DNA of 34,431 bases from Bacteroidota bacterium (GTDB lineage Bacteria; Bacteroidota; Bacteroidia; Bacteroidales; JAUZOH01): positions 1 to 34,431 of the forward strand of contig JAUZOH010000003.1 in the NCBI GenBank assembly GCA_030706565.1. The letters are read 5' to 3'. Within the stretch, counting starts at the first letter, position 1. Every line of letters begins with the position of its first letter. Below, one piece after another: positions 26,472 through 32,879 of this stretch. The notes below the pieces were generated by a model, which did no database searches, was not told the DNA's origin, and worked only from the letters and a program-made list of their open reading frames with translations. The position numbers and the translations under genes were made by a program.

Positions 26472-27299
26472 TTAATTTTTTTTCTTATAAATACTCTCAC
26501 TGTTGCAAGCCAGGGAAAACCTATCGTCTTCGCCGAGCGATTCTTTTGTCCCAACAATCAGGTACCCTCCGGGTAACAGACAATCATGGAGGATATTCAC
26601 CATTTTCTGTTGCAACTGATTGTTAAAATAGATCATACGGTTGCGGAAGAGGATTAATTTTACTCTTTCGGCAAGATTTTCAAAGCTAACTGTTTGTTTT
26701 ATAAAACTTACATTTTTTAGCAAAGAAATATCCCTGAAAAAACAATTCTCCTTGTTTTGATAGTAGGAGGAAAGATCGCTTTTCCCGTTGAAGCGTTTGT
26801 AATTATCACTACTGATATTTACTTTGGCCGGATTAAAAATCCCACTTTTCATCTGTTCTATAGCTTTTTGACTCAGGCCTGAAACAATGATTTCTGCTTT
26901 GTCCAAAGCATCCATTTCTTTGAGAACGATTGTCAGCGTGAAAAGTTCCTCTCCACTGACCGAGTTGGGGATCCAAATTTTCAGGCGGGGACTTTCTTCC
27001 AATAATTGTTTAAGCAAATTATCCCTTAAAAACCTCCATAACGAAGGGTCCCGGAACATCTCCGAAGTGTCTGTGGAAATGTCGCATAAGAACTGATCAA
27101 AAAAAATGGGATCGTTATTGTTTAACCTTGCTTCAAGTAGGTCCGGATATTTTATGTCCTGTTTGACCATGAAATACTCAAGTCTTCGCTTAAATGAAGT
27201 AAGGGCATAATCTGAAAAATCATATTGATAATTTTCCCGGATATTCCTTATGATATTTTTAACATCTACAATTCCTAAATCAATTTCACTGCTATTCAT
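26472..27299 (-). CDS. CheR-like protein with degenerate SAM-binding site
   Basis: This 275-residue protein has the CheR layout: a helical N-terminal domain (YDFSDYALTSFKRRLEYF) and a methyltransferase-like C-terminal domain (ERVKLILFRNRMIYFNNQL, PGGYLIVGTKESL). Part of the active site persists (DTSEMFRDPSLW at about 77-88, like TTELFRDP of its neighbour). The SAM-binding loop, however, reads IPNSVSGEELFT at 110-121 where functional CheR has AGCSTGEE, and the acidic ribose-binding segment reads SGLS at 140-143 instead of TDIN. I infer loss of methyltransferase activity and a possible structural or regulatory role. It lies 26 bp after the canonical cheR and 3 bp before cheB. The frame is open throughout, so it is not a plain pseudogene. 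Confidence 0.85.
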   Translation of the reverse strand: MNSSEIDLGIVDVKNIIRNIRENYQYDFSDYALTSFKRRLEYFMVKQDIKYPDLLEARLNNNDPIFFDQFLCDISTDTSEMFRDPSLWRFLRDNLLKQLLEESPRLKIWIPNSVSGEELFTLTIVLKEMDALDKAEIIVSGLSQKAIEQMKSGIFNPAKVNISSDNYKRFNGKSDLSSYYQNKENCFFRDISLLKNVSFIKQTVSFENLAERVKLILFRNRMIYFNNQLQQKMVNILHDCLLPGGYLIVGTKESLGEDDRFSLACNSESIYKKKN

Positions 27300-27325
27300 T
27301 TACACGACAAATATTTAGAGATAAA

Positions 27326-28195
27326 TCAGGATAATATAAAATGTTCAATGTACTCTTCTTTTTTACAATAGACCAGTCCGTTTTTTTCAAATTTCGAAGC
27401 CATCGGGCCAAGAATTGTTTCGTGAACTCCCAACAATAAAGTTCCGTCCGGATAAAGGTTGTCATATAAAAGCTTAAAAACCTTATTTTGAAGTTCGTAG
27501 TTGAAGTAAATGATTACATTTCGGCAAAGAATGATATCAAACTTAGTATAAAAGATATTTCCATCCTTCACCAGGTCCTGCTTTTTATAAACGGCTTTAT
27601 CCCTTAAAAATTTATTCATAATAATGACATCTTTATCCTGATCAATAGTAAAATAATCCGAATAAGGAATGTCCTTATATTCATCATAATTCAGGGGATT
27701 TTGTTTAATTACCTTATCAAAATTATCGAGGTAGTTGATATTAAACCTGTATTTATAGATCCCTTTTTGGGCGGTTTGAAGTACATCTGCATTTATGTCG
27801 GTGCCATAAATTTTGGCCTTTTCGAGCAATCCGGCTTCTTTGAGCAGGATCATCATTGAATAAACTTCCTGACCGGTAGAACATCCCGCATGCCAAATAT
27901 TTATGGTCTTGTTGTTTTTATATTTGGGGAGAATTTTGTATTTGATGTTTTGCCAAATTTGAGGATCTCGAAAAAGTTCGGTAGTATTGACGGTAATATC
28001 TTTGACTGTTTTTTCTAGGAAAACCGGGTTATTTTTTAACTGCGTCAAAAGATCAGGAAAATCGATTCTGTTATCGGATAATACTTTTGCAATTCTCCTT
28101 TTTAAGGATTTATCACTGTATTCACTCAAATCATAATTTGAAACTTCTTTCAGTAGAGAAAAAAATTGTTGCAATTCCTGGTCCGTTATAATCAT
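27326..28195 (-). CDS. cheR: CheR-type glutamate methyltransferase
   Basis: This 289-residue enzyme transfers methyl groups from SAM to glutamates, normally in the coiled coil of a chemoreceptor. The N-terminal helical domain includes YDLSEYSDKSLKRRIAKVL. The catalytic domain has NTTELFRD at 70-77, SAM loop AGCSTGQEVYS at 103-113, acidic TDIN at 132-135 (Asp133) and FDIILCRNVIIYFNYELQ near the end. All known motifs look intact. It is the first gene of the operon, preceded by a candidate promoter at 28248. No MCP, CheA, CheW or CheY gene is present in the window, so its substrate is unknown. Candidate partners are the coiled-coil proteins downstream. Confidence 0.93.
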   Translation of the reverse strand: MIITDQELQQFFSLLKEVSNYDLSEYSDKSLKRRIAKVLSDNRIDFPDLLTQLKNNPVFLEKTVKDITVNTTELFRDPQIWQNIKYKILPKYKNNKTINIWHAGCSTGQEVYSMMILLKEAGLLEKAKIYGTDINADVLQTAQKGIYKYRFNINYLDNFDKVIKQNPLNYDEYKDIPYSDYFTIDQDKDVIIMNKFLRDKAVYKKQDLVKDGNIFYTKFDIILCRNVIIYFNYELQNKVFKLLYDNLYPDGTLLLGVHETILGPMASKFEKNGLVYCKKEEYIEHFILS

Positions 28196-28247
28196 ATATC
28201 AGTTCAAAATTAGCTTTCAAGCAAAAAGTTATTGAATTAATAGTACT

Positions 28248-28255
28248 CAAAAGTA
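28248..28255 (-). promoter_or_regulatory. Candidate -7 element for the Che/Sia operon
   Basis: The minus strand reads TACTTTTG, a perfect TAnnTTTG -7 element, 53 bases before the cheR start. No TTTG is seen at -33. The -33 position instead overlaps ACGTATCCGT (complement of 28275-28284), a 10-mer also found upstream of the hydrolase gene at 16771-16780. Confidence 0.4.
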
Positions 28256-28364
28256 CAATATTTTGTTATTTTATACGGATACGTCCCAATTTTGTTTACC
28301 TAATAGACATTTTTAAAAAATCAGAGATATGCCATAAGTCAATAAAATGTTTCATGAAAACATA

Positions 28365-28372
28365 TAACTTTG
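28365..28372 (+). promoter_or_regulatory. Candidate -7 element for the PurQ-like gene
   Basis: TAACTTTG is a perfect TAnnTTTG element, identical to that of the flavodiiron gene. A -33 TTTG at the proper spacing is not seen. If used, transcription would begin near 28380 and give a leader of about 240 bases that includes all inverted repeats at 28401-28583. Confidence 0.4.
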
Positions 28373-28400
28373 ACCGCTGATTGAGGAGGGAAAATCATAG

Positions 28401-28583
28401 TCCATGTTTGCATAAAATAATGACAGGTATATAGTTATCCTTCCAGGAATCCGTAAGGAGCGGATTCATACGATTTTGAACCATGAATAATTTTCGTAGG
28501 AAACGAACATGTTTGCGAATAAACGCAAAACACGAATGATCCGTCAGCTGACGGATCACCGTAGGTAAAATAGCAAACATGGA
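28401..28583. repeat. 183-bp block of nested inverted repeats
   Basis: The outer arms TCCATGTTTGC (28401-28411) and GCAAACATGGA (28573-28583) are perfect inverted repeats. A second CATGTTTGC at 28508-28516 can also pair with the right arm. Inside are GAATCCG/CGGATTC (28447-28453 and 28461-28467), TTTGCG/CGCAAA (28512-28517 and 28524-28529), and the 22-bp palindrome at 28537. The block fills most of the 423-bp gap 28196-28618 and contains no convincing gene. It may be a structured leader RNA, a small non-autonomous repeat element, or a REP-like sequence; no target-site duplication was seen. Confidence 0.6.
28537..28558. repeat. Perfect 22-bp palindrome
   Basis: The left half TGATCCGTCAG is followed directly by its exact reverse complement CTGACGGATCA, with no spacer. 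Such GC-rich perfect palindromes are typical of dispersed extragenic repeats or of dimer-binding sites. It lies 61 bp before the PurQ-like start codon. No second copy was noticed in this window. Confidence 0.7.
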
Positions 28584-28618
28584 GTTCCATACGACATTTA
28601 AAAATCACTTATTTACGT

Positions 28619-29305
28619 ATGAAATTTGGTGTAGTTGTTTTTCCAGGTTCGTCCGGCAGTGAGGATATGGTATATGTTTTAAGGGACATCCTTGAACAGG
28701 ATACCGTTACACTCTGGCATGAAGATGAAGATTTGCAGGGAGCAAATGCAATCATTTTACCCGGAGGTTTTTCCTATGGTGATTATCTAAGGCCCGGAGC
28801 AATTGCCCGGTTTTCTCCCATTATGCGGTCAATTAAAAATTTTGCCCAGGAAGGGGGATTTATCCTGGGGGTTGGAAATGGTTTTCAAATTTTATGCGAA
28901 TCCGGCTTATTGCCAGGGGCTTTATTGCCCAATATAAATCAGAGATTTATCTGTAAAAATACTTTTATCCGGGTTGATAATAATTACACCATTCTTACTT
29001 CAAAGATTGAGAAAAACAGGGCTTTGAAAATTCCTGTGGCCCATGGTCATGGAAGATATTATGCAGATACGGCCACCCTGGCCAGGATAAGGCAAAATCG
29101 TCAGATTTTGTTCCGTTATTGCGATGAAAATGTGCTCATTACTGAAGGTGCAAATCCGGATGGCTCGGTGGAAAATATTGCCGGTATTTGTAATGAGAAA
29201 AAAAATGTATATGGAATGATGCCGCATCTTGAACGGGCCGCTGATGATGAATTGGGGAATACTGATGGCCGCTTGATTCTCGAATCTATAATAAATACTT
29301 TATAA
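28619..29305 (+). CDS. PurQ-like glutamine amidotransferase lacking the catalytic cysteine
   Basis: PurQ is the glutaminase subunit of phosphoribosylformylglycinamidine synthase, supplying ammonia for step four of purine synthesis. This 228-residue product has the right length and frame: ILPGGFSYGDYLRPGAIA at about 46-63, NGFQILCESGLLPGAL at 87-102, PVAHGHGRYYAD near 141-152 and MMPHLERA near 201-208. The nucleophile position, Cys86 in Bacillus subtilis PurQ (GVCNGFQ), is Gly86 here (GVGNGFQ, codon GGA at 28874-28876). Other family positions also differ: FPGSSGSED for FPGSNCD, GHG for GEG and PHLER for PHPER. The His-Glu pair remains. Hydrolysis of glutamine by the usual route should be impossible. 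It might be ammonia-dependent, a regulator, or a repurposed paralogue. Confidence 0.85.
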   Translation: MKFGVVVFPGSSGSEDMVYVLRDILEQDTVTLWHEDEDLQGANAIILPGGFSYGDYLRPGAIARFSPIMRSIKNFAQEGGFILGVGNGFQILCESGLLPGALLPNINQRFICKNTFIRVDNNYTILTSKIEKNRALKIPVAHGHGRYYADTATLARIRQNRQILFRYCDENVLITEGANPDGSVENIAGICNEKKNVYGMMPHLERAADDELGNTDGRLILESIINTL

Positions 29306-29320
29306 ATTATTCTTCATTAA

Positions 29321-29479
29321 TTGAATTCGCTATACCTACAACCTTATCAACCTTACCTTTTAGTTTCTTTTGAAATTAGTGAAGGAGACAAACCTGTTTG
29401 CAAGATGCCTTTCCCTTTGAAGGATAATACTCATAAACATGAGCGTGAATCTGTCCTTGATAGATTCGTAAAACATTGA
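29321..29479 (+). CDS. Possible small ORF of 52 codons (doubtful)
   Basis: An open frame runs from TTG 29321 to TGA 29477 in the 191-bp gap between the PurQ-like gene and the EamA transporter. It would encode a protein containing PYQPYLLVSFEISEGDKPVC and KDNTHKHERESVLDRFVKH. Amino-acid composition looks protein-like, but there is no ATG near the start (the first internal ATG leaves 24 residues) and I know no homologue. It could be a gene remnant or chance. Confidence 0.2.
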   Translation: MNSLYLQPYQPYLLVSFEISEGDKPVCKMPFPLKDNTHKHERESVLDRFVKH

Positions 29480-29496
29480 AAATTAATTATTTGTAT

Positions 29497-30462
29497 ATGA
29501 ATAAAACGTTAAGTGCACATTTATCTCTTTTAGGTGCCAATGTTATTTTTGGTTTAAATTATATTTTGTCAAAAGATGTAGTTGCCGGTTATTTTTCTCC
29601 GCTTGCTTTTACCCTTCTTCGGGTAACGGGAGCGGTCATTTTATTTTGGGTGCTTGGTTTTTTTATGCCTAAGGAAAAAATAGACCGGTCGGATATCCCG
29701 CGTTTAATCATTGCTTCATTTATGGGCGTTTCATTAAATCAGCTTATTTTTCTCACGGCCTTGAAATTTGGATCGGCTATTGATGCTTCCATCCTGATGA
29801 CCCTCAATCCTGTGATGGTTTTGCTTATTGCTGCTATATGGACTCACGAAAATATCACCTCTTCCAAAATATGGGGAATTGTTATTGGGGCAAGTGGTGC
29901 ATTGCTCTTAATTATTATGGGAGGAAAGTCAGCAATTGGTTTTGGCAACTTTTGGGGAAATATACTTATGTTGCTGAATTGCTTGCTTTGGGCATTGTTT
30001 CTTGTCATTGCCAAACCTCTCATGGTAAAATACAAGTCTGTTACGGTGATGAAATGGGAATTTCTGGTTGGCCTTTTTATCATTCTGCCTTTTTCGTTTG
30101 ATAAAGTTTTTGCCATCAAATGGGATATTATTCCGGGTTATATTATATGGGAATTCTTTTATGTGGTCATTTTTGCAACTTTTTTGGGTTACCTGCTTAA
30201 TATGTATGGATTGAAATATGTAAAGCCTGTATCTGTGAGTGTTTACATCTATGCACAACCTGTTTTTGCTGCTTTTTTCGCTATTATTTTAGGAAAGGAT
30301 GCGCTAAGTATGATAGATATCATTGCTGCATTTCTTGTTTTTCTGGGAGTATATATTGTCGGGAAACAGGGGAAAGGATTATTGCCTGATTTTAAGGCTA
30401 TTACTTTTAAAAATAAGGTGGCTCAGCATATTGGGAAAAATCATTCACTAGGAAAGAACTAA
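29497..30462 (+). CDS. EamA/DMT-superfamily transporter
   Basis: This inner-membrane permease of the drug/metabolite transporter superfamily has the two-EamA-repeat layout with about ten hydrophobic segments in 321 residues. First repeat: LLGANVIFGLNYILSKDVVA, then LIFLTALKFGSAIDASILMT and MVLLIAAIWTHENITSSKIW. Second repeat: GNFWGNILMLLNCLLWALFL and YIYAQPVFAAFFAIILGKDA. The C-terminus is a basic cytoplasmic tail. I took ATG 29497; a TTG 21 bases upstream is in frame but less likely. Members export amino acids, nucleotides or drugs, and the substrate here cannot be assigned. It is 191 bp after the PurQ-like gene on the same strand. Confidence 0.9.
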   Translation: MNKTLSAHLSLLGANVIFGLNYILSKDVVAGYFSPLAFTLLRVTGAVILFWVLGFFMPKEKIDRSDIPRLIIASFMGVSLNQLIFLTALKFGSAIDASILMTLNPVMVLLIAAIWTHENITSSKIWGIVIGASGALLLIIMGGKSAIGFGNFWGNILMLLNCLLWALFLVIAKPLMVKYKSVTVMKWEFLVGLFIILPFSFDKVFAIKWDIIPGYIIWEFFYVVIFATFLGYLLNMYGLKYVKPVSVSVYIYAQPVFAAFFAIILGKDALSMIDIIAAFLVFLGVYIVGKQGKGLLPDFKAITFKNKVAQHIGKNHSLGKN

Positions 30463-30536
30463 TAAAAATAAACAATATATATATAGTTGGTTATTAATGG
30501 ATTATTATTTTTTTTTAAATAAATATTGAGAAAATA

Positions 30537-30566
30537 TTTGCAGGGAAAAAAAAGTTTATACCTTTG
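30537..30566 (+). promoter_or_regulatory. Promoter for tRNA-Glu(UUC) and rpsT
   Basis: TTTG at 30537-30540 is followed after 18 bases by TACCTTTG at 30559-30566, an almost ideal match to the Bacteroidetes vegetative promoter. It ends 30 bases before the tRNA gene. This is the strongest promoter signature in the window. Confidence 0.8.
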
Positions 30567-30596
30567 CAGTCCCAAGTTCAAGGGATTTAGATACAA

Positions 30597-30668
30597 GGTC
30601 GGTTCGTCTAGGGGTTAGGACGTCAGGTTTTCATCCTGGTAACAGGGGTTCGATTCCCCTACCGACTA
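30597..30668 (+). tRNA. tRNA-Glu (anticodon UUC)
   Basis: A complete cloverleaf can be drawn. The acceptor stem is GGTCGGT with ACCGACT (first pair G-U), and the D arm is GTC/GGAC-type. The anticodon stem is TCAGG/CCTGG with loop TTTTCAT, so the anticodon is UUC. The T arm is GGGG-TTCGATT-CCCC. The 3' CCA is not encoded. It is 27 bases upstream of rpsT and probably co-transcribed. Confidence 0.96.
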
Positions 30669-30695
30669 CATTTTAAAAAATAAAATTTATTTATA

Positions 30696-30947
30696 ATGGC
30701 AAATCATAAATCATCAGTTAAAAGAATTAGACAGGACAAAACAAAGAACGAGCGAAATCGTTATAATGCAAAAACTGTCCGCAATGCCGTTAAAAAACTC
30801 AGGGAATGTACCAGTAAAGATGAGGCTGCAACTTTATTGCCCAGCGTTTCATCTATGCTCGACAAGTTGGCCAAGAAAAGAATTTTTCATAAAAATAAGG
30901 CCGGTAATTTGAAATCTGAGCTGACTAAGCACGTGAATAGCCTGTAG
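30696..30947 (+). CDS. rpsT: 30S ribosomal protein bS20
   Basis: bS20 binds 16S rRNA early in assembly of the small subunit. The 83-residue, Lys/Arg-rich, helical product opens with the family signature MANHKSSVKRIRQDKTKNER and contains KLAKKRIFHKNKAGNLKSEL near the end. Length is normal. It is preceded by tRNA-Glu(UUC) under the same promoter and followed by a strong terminator. Confidence 0.97.
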   Translation: MANHKSSVKRIRQDKTKNERNRYNAKTVRNAVKKLRECTSKDEAATLLPSVSSMLDKLAKKRIFHKNKAGNLKSELTKHVNSL

Positions 30948-30973
30948 AAAAAAATAGTTTTATTTTAGCATAT

Positions 30974-31001
30974 AAGCCTTCCCCAACGGAAGGCTTTTTT
31001 T
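30974..31001 (+). terminator. Intrinsic terminator after rpsT
   Basis: AAGCCTTCC (30974-30982) pairs perfectly with GGAAGGCTT (30988-30996) around loop CCAAC, and is followed by a T-run to 31001. Confidence 0.93.
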
Positions 31002-31084
31002 GTACAAAAATTTTGTTAAATTATTTAATTTCATTATCTTAATTCAAGATTTAAGATATTGAAATCAAAGGTATTGGTTCTATA

Positions 31085-31792
31085 ATGCAGGGTACGATGG
31101 ACGAATACAAAAATTTGACAATAAAAACCTGGGCTGTTGAGGACAGGCCCAGAGAAAAATATTTGTTGAAGGGATTATCCAGCCTGACAAATGCAGAATT
31201 GATCGCCATCCTGATTGGCTCCGGGAACCGTAATGAAACGGCCGTAGAATTGGCCAAAAAAATACTGCAAAAAGTTCAGAATAATTTGAACCTGCTGGGT
31301 AAATTAAGTTTAGAGGATCTCATCGAAAACAAAGGCATAGGGAAGGCCAAAGCCATTACCATTATTGCAGCACTTGAATTGGGCCGAAGAAGAAATTCGA
31401 CCGGGATTATGGAAAGGAAAGTAATCAAAACAAGCAGGGATGCATTTGATTTACTTCATTCGCAATTGTCTGATTTACCTTATGAAGAATTCTGGGTGCT
31501 TCTTTTAAACCGGGCGAATAGAGTGATTGACAAAATAAAAATCAGCAAGGGTGGGATTTCAGGCACCGTTACTGATGTGAAAGTTATTCTTAAAAACGCT
31601 ATTGAAAAATTGGCATCATCACTGATTGTTTGTCACAATCATCCTTCTGGTAACCTTTTACCTAGCCACAATGATACAGAGTTTACAACCAAACTCAGGG
31701 AGGATGCGAATATGATGGATATTAAACTCCTGGATCATCTGATTATTGCTGATGGCAAATATTACAGTTTCGCTGATGAAGGATTAATTTGA
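31085..31792 (+). CDS. radC: RadC family JAB-domain protein
   Basis: This 235-residue RadC-family protein has an N-terminal helix-hairpin-helix part (LTNAELIAILIGSGNRNETA and LIENKGIGKAKAITIIAA) and a C-terminal JAB/MPN metalloprotease-like domain. The metal motif is CHNHPSGNLLPSHNDTEFT (H-x-H, S and D of the JAMM consensus). Despite its name, a role in DNA repair is disputed and its substrate is unknown. The ATG at 31085 is used; a second ATG four codons later is equally possible. It is monocistronic, between the rpsT terminator and an unrelated gene. Confidence 0.94.
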   Translation: MQGTMDEYKNLTIKTWAVEDRPREKYLLKGLSSLTNAELIAILIGSGNRNETAVELAKKILQKVQNNLNLLGKLSLEDLIENKGIGKAKAITIIAALELGRRRNSTGIMERKVIKTSRDAFDLLHSQLSDLPYEEFWVLLLNRANRVIDKIKISKGGISGTVTDVKVILKNAIEKLASSLIVCHNHPSGNLLPSHNDTEFTTKLREDANMMDIKLLDHLIIADGKYYSFADEGLI

Positions 31793-31951
31793 TATCCCTG
31801 TATGAGGGAAAGCGAAAATGATAGGATGAGGCAATTTGAGATTTATTGTCTCATCATGATGTTGGATGCACTGAATAACTGGTTCAGCTTTATCAAATAA
31901 TGGAATATTACAGAAGTCATCATTGAATTTTTGATAATCCATTTTTCCCAT
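31784..31951 (-). CDS. Possible antisense small protein, 55 codons
   Basis: On the minus strand an ATG at 31951 opens a frame through the 157-bp gap between radC and the FemAB-like gene, ending at 31784 inside the radC 3' end. The product would include MGKMDYQKFNDDFCNIPLF and TINLKLPHPIIFAFPHTG. Codon use looks more coding-like than usual for intergenic DNA, and base composition is near that of genes. The start overlaps the plus-strand start codon at 31950. No family is recognised, and it may be a gene fragment. Confidence 0.3.
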   Translation of the reverse strand: MGKMDYQKFNDDFCNIPLFDKAEPVIQCIQHHDETINLKLPHPIIFAFPHTGISN

Positions 31952-32879
31952 GCCAGTCAGATATCTTAAAAATAATGAGATTAATTTTAGCCGGTGGGAT
32001 CGTTGTATGAAAAATTCCATCAACGGTTCTGTTTATGGTTATTCGTGGTATCTGAATGCGGTAGCCGGACAGTGGGATGCGTTAATGGAAAATGATTATG
32101 AGACCGTCATGCCCCTGACTTTCTCGGTCAGGTATGGGAAATATATATTGTATCAACCCATTTTCACTTATTATCTGGGGATTTTTTCCACAAAAATAAC
32201 GGATTCTAACCTGGTGAGCCGTTTCCTTGAACAGCTTTCTCAAAGGTTTTCCTATAGTGATATGGTTTTGAATAAGTTTAATAAATTGGATTCTATTCCT
32301 TTTAAAGTTTCATTAAAACCTTCTTATGAACTTGACCTGATTCCGGGATACGAAAAATTAAAAGGTAAATTTTTACCTGATACTCAGCATAACATTAAGT
32401 TAGCGAACGATAACAAAATACAAATAATTCCCAATATCAATCCTAAATCTTTTCTGCAGTTTTATTTGACGGTTCATCCTTTTATGGATGAAAACAGATT
32501 AAATATTTTACAGGTCATCATCAACACCGGCCTTAAATATAAAATGGCGGATATTTATGGAGCATATAACAAAGAAAAAAAATTAATTGCTGCCTGTTTT
32601 TTTATTTGGTCGCATAAGAAAGTCATATTGTTAATGCAGGCTGTGACCAGGGAAGGTTATAGAAGTGGTTCCATTTATTTGCTGATCGACCAGTTCATCA
32701 GAAATCAATGTGAAAAGAATATTACATTAAGTTTTGAAAGCAGTACACATTCCGTAGATATTGAAATATTTAAAGATTATGCTGCTCAAGCCTGTAATCA
32801 TGCAATTTTAAAAATGAATGATTTGCCATGGTATGTTGATTTCCTAAAATTAATTAATTATGACAAATATATTAGGTGA
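31950..32879 (+). CDS. FemAB/GNAT-like acyltransferase-fold protein
   Basis: This 309-residue protein looks like a double-GNAT (FemAB-like) fold. An N-terminal half carries SINGSVYGYSWYLNAVAGQW and MPLTFSVRYGKYILYQPIFT. The C-terminal half carries KMADIYGAYNKEKKLIAACF, HKKVILLMQAVTREGYRSGS and SIYLLIDQFIRNQ, a GNAT-type acyl-CoA/aminoacyl site pattern. Such proteins move aminoacyl or acetyl groups, but the substrate here is unknown. The 3' end overlaps upp by 20 bases in a different frame. Family assignment is from pattern and moderately sure. Confidence 0.7.
   Translation: MPVRYLKNNEINFSRWDRCMKNSINGSVYGYSWYLNAVAGQWDALMENDYETVMPLTFSVRYGKYILYQPIFTYYLGIFSTKITDSNLVSRFLEQLSQRFSYSDMVLNKFNKLDSIPFKVSLKPSYELDLIPGYEKLKGKFLPDTQHNIKLANDNKIQIIPNINPKSFLQFYLTVHPFMDENRLNILQVIINTGLKYKMADIYGAYNKEKKLIAACFFIWSHKKVILLMQAVTREGYRSGSIYLLIDQFIRNQCEKNITLSFESSTHSVDIEIFKDYAAQACNHAILKMNDLPWYVDFLKLINYDKYIR

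Noticed and set aside
26472-27299. Degenerate CheR as a pseudogene
   Set aside because: The frame is uninterrupted, gaps to neighbours are tight, and fold-defining motifs are kept, so a maintained protein is more likely.
28395-28580. A 61-codon minus-strand frame in the gap before the PurQ-like gene
   Set aside because: It coincides with the nested inverted repeats, and its translation has no protein-like pattern; the repeats explain the sequence better.
28401-28583. Transposon with terminal inverted repeats
   Set aside because: The 11-bp arms are short, no target-site duplication flanks them and there is no transposase, so it is listed only as an inverted-repeat block.
28373-28618. Purine (guanine/adenine) riboswitch ahead of the PurQ-like gene
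   Set aside because: I could not find the conserved three-way-junction core or kissing-loop sequences; only generic inverted repeats are visible.
29476-29496. EamA transporter starting at TTG 29476
   Set aside because: ATG 29497 is the conventional start and places the first membrane helix at the usual distance.
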